From assembly GCF_004348535.1 (NCBI RefSeq), contig NZ_SMJX01000013.1, positions 1-57,271 on the forward strand: a stretch of DNA of 57,271 nucleotides, in the 5' to 3' direction. The position numbers and the translations under genes were made by a program. Source of the DNA: Actinomadura sp. KC216 (GTDB lineage Bacteria > Actinomycetota > Actinomycetes > Streptosporangiales > Streptosporangiaceae). A model generated the notes under the pieces. It was not told the origin of the DNA and did not search any database. It was given only the letters and a program-made list of their open reading frames with translations. Shown here piece after piece: positions 31,765 to 40,848 of this stretch (position 1 is the first letter of the stretch; the number at the start of each line of letters is the position of its first letter).

Positions 31765-32717
31765 TTCGAGACCAGGTCGTTCACGTCCGCCGGCTTCTTG
31801 ATCAGACCGTACCTGTGGGACAGTTCGCCGAGCAGGCGGAAGCTGCCGGGGTCCATCGTCTCGGTCCAGGTCGGGAGCGTCATGTCCCCGATCACCGTGT
31901 TCGGGATCTCGGCGAACCGGGCGATCTCCGTCCGGGCCTCGTCGGGGTGCTCGCGCGCGTACGCCGTCGCCGCGGCCAGCGCCCTGGTGAAGCGTTCGAC
32001 GGTCGCCTTGTTCTTCTCCGCGTAGGAGTTCTTGGTGAAGTAGCTCGTGATCTGCAGGCCCGGCTGCGTCCCGACCATGCTCGACATGATCGACCGGTGT
32101 CCGGCGGCCACCGCCTGCGTCACGAACGGCTCGCAGTTCCAGACCGCGTCGACGCGCTTGTTGGCCAGGGCAGCGTTCATGTCGGAGAAGGGGATCTCGG
32201 TGAACTTGATCGTGTTGAGGTCGACGCCCTGCTTGGCGAGGGACGCCCTGACGGTGACCTCGCCGATGGCGGCCAGCGTGTTCAGCGCGATCGACTTGCC
32301 CTGAAGGTCGCTCGGCCGCCGCACATCGCTCGTCTTGGCCGCGATCACCCGGCACGGGTCGGAGCCGTCGGTGGTGCCGACCTTGTAGCCGGGCGCGACG
32401 GCCCGGAGCGGCAGCCCCCGCGCATGGCCGACGATGAGGGAGACGTTGTTGGAGTAGCCGATCTGGAAGTCACCGCCCATCACCGACGGGACGATGGCGG
32501 CGCCCCCGGCGGCGAAACGGGTCTCGATCTCCAGGCCCTCCTTCTTGAAGAAGCCCTTGCTGATCCCGATGAAGATGGGTGCCACGTCCGCGACCGGTAC
32601 CAGACCGACGGAGAGTTTCCGATCGTCTCCCGACTCACCGGAGGACCCTCCGCATCCTGAGACCGCCAGCACCGCCGCGATGGCGACGGCTGGAACGGCC
32701 AACGGCCTCTTCCACAT
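31761..32717 (-). CDS. ABC transporter substrate-binding lipoprotein (NMT1/SsuA-like)
   Basis: This 318-aa periplasmic-type binding protein has a lipoprotein signal: MWKRP, a hydrophobic stretch, and the lipobox AVSGC with Cys at about residue 22, followed by a Gly/Ser/Asp linker. The body starts KLSVGLVPVADVAPIFIGISKGFFKKEGL, as in nitrate/taurine/thiamine-precursor binding proteins. It would catch the ligand outside the membrane for the two permeases encoded after it. GGAGG lies 7 bp before the ATG at 32717. The ligand cannot be read from sequence; linkage to a benzoate-CoA-type ligase suggests an aromatic acid. Confidence 0.88.
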   Translation of the reverse strand: MWKRPLAVPAVAIAAVLAVSGCGGSSGESGDDRKLSVGLVPVADVAPIFIGISKGFFKKEGLEIETRFAAGGAAIVPSVMGGDFQIGYSNNVSLIVGHARGLPLRAVAPGYKVGTTDGSDPCRVIAAKTSDVRRPSDLQGKSIALNTLAAIGEVTVRASLAKQGVDLNTIKFTEIPFSDMNAALANKRVDAVWNCEPFVTQAVAAGHRSIMSSMVGTQPGLQITSYFTKNSYAEKNKATVERFTRALAAATAYAREHPDEARTEIARFAEIPNTVIGDMTLPTWTETMDPGSFRLLGELSHRYGLIKKPADVNDLVSK

Positions 32718-32802
32718 CCCATGCCTCCTCTTGCCCTGTCCTAGGCACCGTCACCGGCACTCGCGTGCGCGCCGTCCGGAGCGGCGGCGGCCGCGGGCCT
32801 CG

Positions 32803-33870
32803 TCACCGCGCGTCGGCCACCGACCGCCTGCGCAGGTCGTCGGCGATGAGCTCGCAGTTGCGCGCGAGCGACGAGAACAGCTCGGTCACCAGCACGGTGC
32901 TGTGCGGCGGAAGCTGGTTCATGGTCCTCGGCAGCTCGTCGAGCCTGGAGGTGATCTCGCCCAGTCGCTTGAGCACCTCGCGCCCCGCGTCGCTGAACCG
33001 CAGCGAGGGGTCGCGGCGCAGCCGGTCGAGCAGCGCGCCCGTCGGCCGTGGCGGCTGCCCGCTGCGCAGTTCGGCCCGCGGACGCACCCGGTCCTGCGCC
33101 GGGACGATCGCGCGGCGCTGCTTCAGCGGGACCGGGTCGCGGCCCTCGGCGAGCCGCCGCCGCACGTCCTTGGCGGTGGCGGGCGAGATGCCCGCGCGCC
33201 GCGCGATCTCGCGCAGCGGCGTGTCCGGCGCCTCGGTCATCAGCCGGCCGGCGACCATGCGGCCCTCCGCGGCGTTGAGGGGCCGGACGCGCCCGTCGCG
33301 GCTGAGGCGCACGATCGGCTGCTCGCTCCGTGCGATCGACCGCTTGCGGATGCGGCCGACCGTGCTGGCGGCGAGCCCGGTGGCGCGCGCGACCGCCCGG
33401 TCCGACCACATCGGGTAGAGCTGCAGGATGCGGGTGGCCGCGGCGACGCGGTCGCCCAGGGTCAGCGGCAGGCCGTGCTCGGTGTTCGCGCGGACCGCGA
33501 GCACGAACGCCGTGGCCTCGTCGCCGTCGAACACGTGGGCCTCTATGTCCCGGTCTCCGCGCAGTTTCGCGGCGCTGATGCGGTGGGCGCCGTCGATCAC
33601 GCGCCGGGTCGGCCGGTGCACCAGGATCGGCGGCAGCTCCCACTCCACCTCGGCGAGCAGGCGCACGTGCTCCTGGTCCTGGCCGGCCAGCCGGACGGTG
33701 TCGGCGCACACCAGGTCGGCGATGAGAAAGGTCTGTTTGGGCAGCCGGTCGATCGGCACATCCTGCAGTAAGGACTCCACCTGGTCGGGAAGCCGGCCGT
33801 CGGCCGGGCGGACACCCGTGACCCCGGTCTCCCACGCGACGCCATCCAGATCCGGAGGATCCCCCGTCAT
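32803..33870 (-). CDS. StrR/NovG-type ParB-domain transcriptional activator
   Basis: This 355-aa regulator has a ParB/sulfiredoxin-like N-terminal domain (HVRLLAEVEWELPPILVHRPTRRVIDGAHRISAAKLRG and FVLAVRANTEHGLPLTLGDR), then a helix-turn-helix region (WSDRAVARATGLAASTVGRIRKRS, and a second HTH-like AGISPATAKDVRRRLAEG). This is the layout of StrR and NovG, pathway-specific activators of antibiotic clusters. It lies 85 bp upstream of the transporter operon, on the same strand, and is divergent from the LuxR-family regulator gene. The start at 33870 (MTGDPPDLDG) follows GGAA; in-frame ATGs at 33909 and 33915 are alternatives. Codon 34 (33771-33769) is TTA. Confidence 0.85.
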   Translation of the reverse strand: MTGDPPDLDGVAWETGVTGVRPADGRLPDQVESLLQDVPIDRLPKQTFLIADLVCADTVRLAGQDQEHVRLLAEVEWELPPILVHRPTRRVIDGAHRISAAKLRGDRDIEAHVFDGDEATAFVLAVRANTEHGLPLTLGDRVAAATRILQLYPMWSDRAVARATGLAASTVGRIRKRSIARSEQPIVRLSRDGRVRPLNAAEGRMVAGRLMTEAPDTPLREIARRAGISPATAKDVRRRLAEGRDPVPLKQRRAIVPAQDRVRPRAELRSGQPPRPTGALLDRLRRDPSLRFSDAGREVLKRLGEITSRLDELPRTMNQLPPHSTVLVTELFSSLARNCELIADDLRRRSVADAR

Positions 33871-34634
33871 CGAGCGTTCCAATTGATCATCTGCTCGTCC
33901 CCGTATCATCAACAAACCCCAAACAGAGATGCGTCATGTTTCGGTCTGTCCCCGAAAGATAACAAGTCCTGTCAATACCGCAAGGTGACGAAGTTGAACG
34001 TCCGGCAGGCCAGTAGTGGTCACCCGTGCCATCACTGCACCTCACCGGACGTTTCACATTGCCGGCATCCGCACGGCGGGCCGGCCGGACCCCTGATACG
34101 ACCTGATCGAGCACCAATGCCCAAACGTTTGCGGACATGCTCGGCTTCATGCCACGATAAGTCTGCACTCCCCTGTCCTGATCGACAACACCTCTTCGAT
34201 CACCGAACGGGCACGCCATTCGGGCACGTTTCGTTGGAACGTTACATTTCGCTCTTGATCGCCAGGCCCTGCCGCGCTTAGGGATCACTCTTACGCTTGC
34301 ATGACGATTTCCGGCCGCCCAGAACCCCCGAATTCAGGCGGCCAAATACAAGCCTACCAGTTCCTTGATCGAAAAAGCAGACCGAACCGACCTCAATGAT
34401 CTCACCGCCACGCCCGCTCTATTCACCGTCCCGAACTGTACCGGCGCGAAGCCCGGCCCGCATCGCGATATTGACGGTCTAGATCTTCCCGTGTCATCTT
34501 TGGGGCGCCACAGAAGGTGATCTGCACTCTCATCCGTCCAACGGCGAGTGGCCGTAGAGCTGCACCTGCTTCCCCCGATGGCGAACGGTTGAGAAAAGCG
34601 AATCTCACCTAACTCCCAGGCGATCCGGGGACGG
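33871..34634. promoter_or_regulatory. Long divergent region between the two regulator genes
   Basis: This stretch of about 760 bp has no convincing gene and is clearly more AT-rich than its surroundings. TTGACA on the minus strand (33975-33970) is a possible -35 element for the StrR-like gene, though no good -10 follows. AGTGGT-N10-ATCACT near 34015-34036 is an imperfect dyad. I looked for the GTTCGACTG-type inverted repeat bound by StrR and NovG and did not find it. Short frames here have no family resemblance. Confidence 0.45.
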
Positions 34635-36947
34635 ATGACAATGCTTTTCCGGGGAAATGAGACCGAGCCGTCGAAGTACGCGGGCACGGCGGGAACGACT
34701 TCTAGAACGAACACACAGACCATTCCCTACTGGCTTCCCACAATGGTCGGCAGGGAACGCGAGCTCACCGACCTCAAGAAGATCATCATGGCGCCCACCT
34801 CGCGCCTGGTCACCGTGACCGGCCCGGTCGGGGTCGGCAAGACGCGCTTGGCGCTCCAGCTGGTCAGCGACCTCGGCCAGGAGCCCGCCTGCGGCGACGT
34901 GCGGTTCTACGATCTCGCCCACGCCGGGGCGGGCGACGGTACCGAGGATCTTCTCGGCCCCGCTCCCCTGCACGCGAACCTCGTACTGATCGACCACTGC
35001 GAAGAAGATGCCGCCGCCTTATCCGGCGTCATCGCAAGAATGCTCGGCACCCGCACCGACCTGAAGATCGTGGCCTTCAGCCGCGAACCGCTCGGGATCT
35101 GCGGCGAGCTGGTCTTCCGGCTGGCACCACTCGCCGTACCGGCGCACGACGCCGGTTTCGTCGAAGTGGCCGGCTCTCCTTCGGTGGCGCTGTTCCTCAA
35201 CGCCGCGCGGGCCACCAGGCACGATTTCAGATTGACCGGCGAGAACGCCCTCAGTGTCGCGGAGATATGCCGCGAGCTGGACGGGCTGCCGCTTCCCCTC
35301 TCGATGGCGGCGGCCCGCGTGAAAATCTTCAGTCCGAACGATATCCACGACCAGGTGCACCGGGACTCAGCCGAGTTACCCGGTGGGTCGTGCGGGGCTT
35401 TCAGCAACAAGTACCCAAGTCTCGGGGCGGCACTGGAAAAGAGCCTGCTGGGGGTTGAGGGCGGCGAGCTCGCGGTCCTCGAAAAACTGACGATGTTCCG
35501 TGGCGGATTCACTCTGGAGGCCGCGGAGTCCGTCGTCGGTTCCGGGCAGGGCCCCTTCTACCGCGTCATCGAGCACCTGCTCGACAAGAGCCTGCTGCTA
35601 CTGACCGAGTGCGCGGACGGGGAACTTGAGTTCTCCATGCTCAGGACCACGCGCGCATATATCGCCAAGCGCACCACCAGCACGGCCGACACGGCCGCCG
35701 CACGACGTTATGTGGCCTACTTCTACAAGATCGCAGAGAAGGCGGCCGCGGCGAGCGGGCAGCGCCGGTATTGGCGGGACAGGCTGGCCCGCTACCGCGA
35801 CGACCTTTCACAATGCTGCCGGCTCCTCATCGAGTTCGGCGATCACTGCGGTGCCGTCCGGCTCCTGCATCTGCTCCGCGGATGTTCGACCTCGGTACTG
35901 GCCGCCTGCGACGAGCGGAGAATTCTTGAGGCGGCCCTGAGCCGCGGTTCCCGCCCCGCCCTGCAGAAGGCGATGGCCTTACAGCTTCTCGGCGCACTCG
36001 ACCTGGCCCACCGCCCCGAGGATGCCCGGCGCCGGCTCCTGGACGCGCTCGCCACCGTCGAACGCCTCCATGATCAGGCCGAGATCGGGCGCTGCCACGC
36101 GCTGCTCGGCAGAGTCGCTCTCACCGTCGACGACCTGCCCGCCGCCGAGCACCACCTCGGCACGGCGATCCAGGCCGATCCCCCGTTCCCAGGCCACCAC
36201 CACGCCCTCAGGGATCTCGCGAAGGTCAGGCTGCTGGAAAAGGACCTCGAACAGGCCGAGGCGCTCGGTGAACGCTCGTTGCGCGCCGCCCTCGACGCGG
36301 GCGACGGCCCGGCGGCCGCGCTCTCGCTGTTCGTGCTCGCCGAGTCGGCCGTCGAATCCGGAGACCTGGAGGGCGGCAGAGGCCGGCTGGCCCAGGCACT
36401 GTCGTTCCTGCGCTGGCCGGCCGACCGGGAGGAGATCATCACCGGCCTCGAACTGGTGGCGGTGCTGCTCCCCCGGGTCTCCACGAGCATCACGCAGTGG
36501 CAGCGAACCGCCAAGGTCCTCGCCGCGGCGCTCGCCGCCCGCGAGGACGCCGCCGGCCGGAATGACGACCGCGCGGCGCCGCTACCGGAGAGCGCCAGGG
36601 TCGGCGAGATCACCGGCAGGGTCAAGCAGAAGATCGGCGTGGTCGCCTTCAGCCGGGAAGTGGCGGAAAGCCGATATTCGCCGGTGACCGAGGTCTTTTC
36701 CGATGCGCTGCTGTGGATGACCCCGGACGGCGACGAGCACTTACCCGGCCGACGCAGCCATGCACCGCTCACCCCTCGCGAGTTCGAGGTCGCCAGGCTT
36801 GTCTCACAGGGGCTGACGAACCGGGCGATCGGCCGCCGGCTCGGCATCGCCGAATGGACGGTGGTCAACCACCTGCGCAAGATCATGAAAAAGCTGGACT
36901 GCTCCTCCCGGCTGCTGGTGGCGAAATGGGTGCTCGATACGGACTGA
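34635..36947 (+). CDS. LuxR-family ATPase transcriptional regulator (AfsR/LAL-like)
   Basis: This 770-aa regulator has a P-loop ATPase domain (VTVTGPVGVGKTRLALQL, Walker B-like NLVLIDHCE), a helical repeat middle (about 400-640) and a C-terminal LuxR HTH at about 705-765 (LTPREFEVARLVSQGLTNRAIGRRLGIAEWTVVNHLRKIMKKL). Large regulators of this kind act as cluster switches in actinomycetes. Four codons are TTA (35019, 35376, 35979, 36741), an unusually high number, which predicts tight bldA dependence. ATG 34635 has GGGGACGG just before it; ATG 34641 is also possible with better spacing. It ends 18 bp before the convergent monooxygenase gene. Confidence 0.9.
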   Translation: MTMLFRGNETEPSKYAGTAGTTSRTNTQTIPYWLPTMVGRERELTDLKKIIMAPTSRLVTVTGPVGVGKTRLALQLVSDLGQEPACGDVRFYDLAHAGAGDGTEDLLGPAPLHANLVLIDHCEEDAAALSGVIARMLGTRTDLKIVAFSREPLGICGELVFRLAPLAVPAHDAGFVEVAGSPSVALFLNAARATRHDFRLTGENALSVAEICRELDGLPLPLSMAAARVKIFSPNDIHDQVHRDSAELPGGSCGAFSNKYPSLGAALEKSLLGVEGGELAVLEKLTMFRGGFTLEAAESVVGSGQGPFYRVIEHLLDKSLLLLTECADGELEFSMLRTTRAYIAKRTTSTADTAAARRYVAYFYKIAEKAAAASGQRRYWRDRLARYRDDLSQCCRLLIEFGDHCGAVRLLHLLRGCSTSVLAACDERRILEAALSRGSRPALQKAMALQLLGALDLAHRPEDARRRLLDALATVERLHDQAEIGRCHALLGRVALTVDDLPAAEHHLGTAIQADPPFPGHHHALRDLAKVRLLEKDLEQAEALGERSLRAALDAGDGPAAALSLFVLAESAVESGDLEGGRGRLAQALSFLRWPADREEIITGLELVAVLLPRVSTSITQWQRTAKVLAAALAAREDAAGRNDDRAAPLPESARVGEITGRVKQKIGVVAFSREVAESRYSPVTEVFSDALLWMTPDGDEHLPGRRSHAPLTPREFEVARLVSQGLTNRAIGRRLGIAEWTVVNHLRKIMKKLDCSSRLLVAKWVLDTD

Positions 36948-36965
36948 CGCCTGCTCCCCTCTCGC

Positions 36966-38135
36966 TCAGACCAGCGTGCCCGGGACGAGGTCCAACCCCA
37001 TGCGGACCTTCCCGTACAGTTCGCGGGCCCCGTCGACGTCGCAGACCAGGTGGCTCTTGATGGTGTTGACGTCCCGCTGCGCACGCTGGAACGGCGAGTG
37101 CAGGAACTGGCTGCTGGCACCGGACGCCTCGGCCAGCAGGTTGATCGCCGAAGCGGCCACGTCGGTGACGTGCGCGGCGATCAGCCGGCAGCGGGCCCGG
37201 CCGTCGAGGTCGAGCGCGGCCCCGCCCGCGTAGGTGTCCTGGACCCAGCGGACGGTGTCGTCGAACAGGAGGCGGGCCGCCCGCAGCTCGGCGGTGGCCT
37301 TGGCGAGCCGCAGCTGCGCGCCGACCACCTCGGAGTACGGGGCGCCGCTGTAGGCGAGGCGGCGGGTGCGCATGAGGTTCTCGAAGGAACCGAGCAGCGC
37401 CTCCGCGGTCCCGAGCGCCGGCGCGGCCGCCGAGAAGGCGATCGCCGGGATCACCGGCATCCGGTAGGTGGGAAGGTCGTACAGCTCGGTTCCGGCGGTC
37501 ACCCCGGTGAGCAGCCCGGACGTGAGCAGCGTGCGCCAGGCGGGCACGAAGACCTCTCGCGCCTCGATGTCGTTGCTGCCGGTGGCCAGCATGCCGCTGG
37601 TGAACCACACGTCGTGGACGACGAGGTCGGCGGCGTCGACCAGGAACATCCGGCGCTCGATGGCGCTCTCCGGCAGCTCGATCTGCGCGGCGACCAGCGC
37701 ATGCGTGCCGTGCTGGATGCCGCTTCCCCAGCGCCAGCGCCCGCTCAGCACGTAGCCTCCGTCCACCTGCCGGGCCGTGCCGGTGGGGGCCAGCGTCCCG
37801 GCGGGCAGCACCGGGCCCGCCCCGCCGAAGACCTCCCGCTGCGCGCGCTCGGGCAGCATGGCGGCCATCCAGTTATGGATCATGTAGATGGTCGCCACCC
37901 ACGCGGTGGACGTGCAGCCGCGGGCCAGCTCGCCGCCGACCGCGAAGGCGGTCTCCAGGCCGAGTCCGAAGCCGCCCCGTTCCGGCGGCAGCAGGATGCG
38001 GTGGAACTCGGCGTCCACCAGCTCCTTCACCGTCGCTTCGGGCAGCTCTCGCCGCTGCTCCGCGTCCTGCGCCCGTTCCTCAAGGACCGGCACCATCCGC
38101 CGGGCGCGGTCGAGCAGTTCGTCATGGTCGGTCAT
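36966..38135 (-). CDS. Acyl-CoA-dehydrogenase-fold flavin monooxygenase (group D)
   Basis: This 389-aa protein has the acyl-CoA dehydrogenase type 2 fold seen in FMNH2/FADH2-dependent hydroxylases such as HsaA. It has an N-terminal helical segment with LLPPERGGFGLGLETAFAVGGELARGCTSTAWVATIY, a beta-domain (GYVLSGRWRWGSGI) and a C-terminal helical bundle with SGASSQFLHSPFQRAQRDVN. These enzymes hydroxylate phenols or quinones using reduced flavin from a separate reductase, which is not seen in the operon. The ATG at 38135 overlaps the stop of the FAD oxygenase gene (ATGA). It is the last gene of the minus-strand prenylation operon. Confidence 0.82.
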   Translation of the reverse strand: MTDHDELLDRARRMVPVLEERAQDAEQRRELPEATVKELVDAEFHRILLPPERGGFGLGLETAFAVGGELARGCTSTAWVATIYMIHNWMAAMLPERAQREVFGGAGPVLPAGTLAPTGTARQVDGGYVLSGRWRWGSGIQHGTHALVAAQIELPESAIERRMFLVDAADLVVHDVWFTSGMLATGSNDIEAREVFVPAWRTLLTSGLLTGVTAGTELYDLPTYRMPVIPAIAFSAAAPALGTAEALLGSFENLMRTRRLAYSGAPYSEVVGAQLRLAKATAELRAARLLFDDTVRWVQDTYAGGAALDLDGRARCRLIAAHVTDVAASAINLLAEASGASSQFLHSPFQRAQRDVNTIKSHLVCDVDGARELYGKVRMGLDLVPGTLV

Positions 38136-39547
38136 GTCGTCCTCCTGGCTTGGTCTCCTGGCTGGTCTCCTGGCTTGCCCGGCCGCCGTACCGGCTTCGG
38201 GGTGGGGAAGACGTCGCCGCCGCGCGCGCCGCGCAGCACGGCGAGCACGACGGCGGGATGGAAGAGAGCCGTGTCCGCCCCGGTCATGTGCAGTGCGTCC
38301 AGAAGCGCCAGCGCCGTCCTTCTGTGGTGTGCGGCCACCTCCACGAGCCGCTGCATGTACCACTGGAGGATCCGGCCGCGCAGCGGCAGCCTGACGGCGG
38401 GCAGCCATCTGAGGTCCGATCCCACCGACAGCTTCCAGGCCGGCTGGAAGATCCTGCCGGCCTCCTCGCGCAGCGCGGTCACCGCCGCATCGAGCGTGGG
38501 CGCCTCGGCCAGTGCCCGGTCCAGGGCCACCGCCGTCCGGGCCGCGACCGATACGCCCTGGCTGTAGGAGGGGTTGAGGTAACCGGCCGAGTCGCCGACG
38601 AGGACGAGCCGCCGGGGGAAGTCGTCGAGGGCGTCGAAGCGGCGCCACCTGTTCTCGGTCACCCCGTAGGCGCTCACCGGCGTGAGCGGTTCGGCCTTCT
38701 CCAGGGCCTCGGCGATGATCGGGCTGCGCATGCGCTCCGCGACCTCGCGGAACTCCTTCACGCCGGCCGGGGCCCGGTCCGCTCCCACCAGCGCCAGCGA
38801 GACGAGCCACCGGTCGCCTTCGAGCGGGATGAGGATCCCCGCCTGGGGGGCGTCGGTGGTCGCCTGGATCAGCACGCTCTCCCAGTCGGCGTCGTGCGTG
38901 TCCGGCCGCTTGAAGACGCAGGTCGCGTAGACCGTCCTGGAATCGATGACGGTCTCCTGCGGGACGCCGTATCCCCATCGCCGAAGCCATTCGGCGGCCC
39001 GGGAGTGCCGTCCGGTCGCGTCGACGACCAGATCCGCGGCGAGCTGCGCCGGTTCGCCCCAGCCGTCTCCGTTGGCGTTCCGCTCGCGGACCTCGACACC
39101 GGTGACCTCGCCCGCGTCGACCCGGACTCCGGTGACCTCGCAGCCGTCGCGAATGCGGGCCCGCCCGCCCGTCTCGATCCGCGTGCGCACCACCCAGTCG
39201 AGCAGTTCGCGGCTTCCGGTCAGCATCACGTGGCGTCCCTCGAACCGGCGCATCCATCCGCCGGGCGTCAGGAGGAGGACGTCATCGGGCATCCGCACCC
39301 GGCGTATGCCGTGCGCGACGAGTTCGTCCTCGATGCCGGGAAAGAGCCGCTCCAGCGCCGCCAGCCCCGACTGGAAGAGGTTGTGCGCGTGCCCGCTGTG
39401 CGGGACGCCCCGGCGCCATTTCGGACCATCGGGGAAGCGGTCACGTTCGACCAGTACGACGTCGTCGAAACGGCGCATCAATGCCTGTGCGGCGCACAGC
39501 CCCGCGATGCCGCCGCCGAGTACGACCGCCCGTCCGCCCGCAACCAT
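38132..39547 (-). CDS. FAD-dependent epoxidase/monooxygenase-like protein
   Basis: This 471-aa flavoprotein has AVVLGGGIAGLCAAQAL at the N-terminus, RRGVPHSGHAHNLFQSGLAALERLFPG, DLVVDATGRHSRAAEWL and RLVLVGDSAGYLNPSYSQGVSVA. The HAHNL block and overall pattern resemble the LasC/MonCI-type polyene epoxidase branch of FAD monooxygenases, so an alkene, perhaps in a prenyl chain, is a candidate substrate. The start is uncertain: ATG 39547 has GGAGG at 3 bp and gives the family N-terminus. ATG 39559 and TTG 39565, which overlaps the upstream stop, are alternatives in the same frame. Confidence 0.82.
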   Translation of the reverse strand: MVAGGRAVVLGGGIAGLCAAQALMRRFDDVVLVERDRFPDGPKWRRGVPHSGHAHNLFQSGLAALERLFPGIEDELVAHGIRRVRMPDDVLLLTPGGWMRRFEGRHVMLTGSRELLDWVVRTRIETGGRARIRDGCEVTGVRVDAGEVTGVEVRERNANGDGWGEPAQLAADLVVDATGRHSRAAEWLRRWGYGVPQETVIDSRTVYATCVFKRPDTHDADWESVLIQATTDAPQAGILIPLEGDRWLVSLALVGADRAPAGVKEFREVAERMRSPIIAEALEKAEPLTPVSAYGVTENRWRRFDALDDFPRRLVLVGDSAGYLNPSYSQGVSVAARTAVALDRALAEAPTLDAAVTALREEAGRIFQPAWKLSVGSDLRWLPAVRLPLRGRILQWYMQRLVEVAAHHRRTALALLDALHMTGADTALFHPAVVLAVLRGARGGDVFPTPKPVRRPGKPGDQPGDQARRTT

Positions 39548-39561
39548 ATGCCTCCACATCG

Positions 39562-40848
39562 TCAAAGGAACTCTCTGTCGCCGGCGCTCAGGCCGCGGGT
39601 CGCGGCCGTCACGTCGAAGAGGTAGGCCGAATGGCCCAGCACCGTTTCCAGGTCCACCTGCCGGTGGGGCACCGCGAGGACGACGCAGTCCGCCCAGGAG
39701 AGCTGCGCCGGTTCCAGCTCGACGCGCGGCGCTCCGGACGGCCGCACCGAGGGCGGGACGTGCGGATCATGCAGCCGGAGTGTCGCGCCACGGTCGGCCA
39801 ACTCGTCCACCAGCCGCACCGCGGGGGACTCGCGTACGTCATCGACGTCGGGCTTGTAGGACAGCCCGATCACGAGGATCTCGGCGTCGGCGATCCCGCG
39901 GCCCCTCGCCGCCAGCCCGCGCTGGATGCGGTCGGCCACATAGCGCGGCATTCCCCGGTTGATGGAGTCGGCGGCCTCGATCAGCCGGACGGATCTCCCC
40001 AGCTCCTTCTTCACCACCCACGAGAGGTAGGTGGGGTCCACCGGAATGCAATGGCCGCCCGCCCCGAGCCCGGCATCGAAACGCATGAACCCGAACGGCT
40101 TGGTGTCCGCTGCCTCGACCACTTCCCAGATATCGATGTCCAGCTCGCGCAGATGCTGCGCGAGCTCGTTGACCAGGGCGATGTTGACGTGCCGGAATGT
40201 GTTCTCCAGCACCTTGGCCGCCTCCGCGACGCGCGGGCTGCTGACCACCACGGTCGGCCCCGCGATCCGCTGGTAGAAGGCCCGGGCCCGGGACACCGCC
40301 CGCTCCCCGACGCCGGAGACGACCTTCGGCGTGGTCCGCAGGTCCCACCGGCTGTTTCCAGGGTCTATCCGCTCGGGGCTGTAGGCGAGGGAGATGTCCG
40401 TCCCGATCGCGAGCCCGGATTCCCGGGCGAGGATCGCGCCGAAGCAGTCCTCGGTCGTACCGGGGTAGCTGGTGGACTCAAGGATGACCAGGCAACCGCT
40501 GCGCGCGTGGGGGGCCAGGCCGTGCGCCGCCGCCCGCACATGGGACAGGTCCGGCTCCCCGGCGGCGAGCGGTGTCGGGACGGCGACCACGGCGATGTCG
40601 AACTCCTTGGCATCGGCGTAGTTCTCGCTGGCCCGGTACCGGCCGGCCGCGGCGGCGCGGGCCAGTTCCTCGTCCGCGACGCCGGTCACCGGGGAGCGCC
40701 CGTCCCGTAGCAGCGCGACGCGGCGTTCGTCGATCTCCACGCCCACCACGTCGTAGCCCGCCTGCGCGGCGGCCAGCGCCAGGGGCAGCCCGACGTAGCC
40801 CTGCCCGACGACGACCAGGCGTTCGCGCTGGGTGCTCCGCCGTCCCAT
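39562..40848 (-). CDS. UDP-sugar 6-dehydrogenase (WbpA/Ugd-like)
   Basis: This 428-aa enzyme has VVVGQGYVGLPLALAAAQAG (NAD site), VPTPLAAGEPDLSHV, ESTSYPGTTE, SPERIDPGN, KVLENTFRHVNIALVNELA and the catalytic Cys in GAGGHCIPVDP. Such enzymes oxidise UDP-glucose or UDP-N-acetylhexosamine C6 to the acid in two NAD-dependent steps. The pattern (SPERIDPGN, HCIPVDP) is closer to WbpA-type UDP-GlcNAc/UDP-GalNAc dehydrogenases than to typical UDP-glucose enzymes. The ATG overlaps the P450 stop (TGATG). No glycosyltransferase gene is in the window, so the uronic acid may feed a scaffold rather than decorate one. Confidence 0.88.
   Translation of the reverse strand: MGRRSTQRERLVVVGQGYVGLPLALAAAQAGYDVVGVEIDERRVALLRDGRSPVTGVADEELARAAAAGRYRASENYADAKEFDIAVVAVPTPLAAGEPDLSHVRAAAHGLAPHARSGCLVILESTSYPGTTEDCFGAILARESGLAIGTDISLAYSPERIDPGNSRWDLRTTPKVVSGVGERAVSRARAFYQRIAGPTVVVSSPRVAEAAKVLENTFRHVNIALVNELAQHLRELDIDIWEVVEAADTKPFGFMRFDAGLGAGGHCIPVDPTYLSWVVKKELGRSVRLIEAADSINRGMPRYVADRIQRGLAARGRGIADAEILVIGLSYKPDVDDVRESPAVRLVDELADRGATLRLHDPHVPPSVRPSGAPRVELEPAQLSWADCVVLAVPHRQVDLETVLGHSAYLFDVTAATRGLSAGDREFL

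Noticed and set aside
33883..34281. Short frames in the regulator intergenic region
   Set aside because: Both strands give compositionally odd peptides without ribosome binding sites or recognisable motifs.
33871..34634. StrR/NovG inverted-repeat binding site
   Set aside because: No pair of GTTCGACTG-like half-sites with the proper spacing was found in the region.
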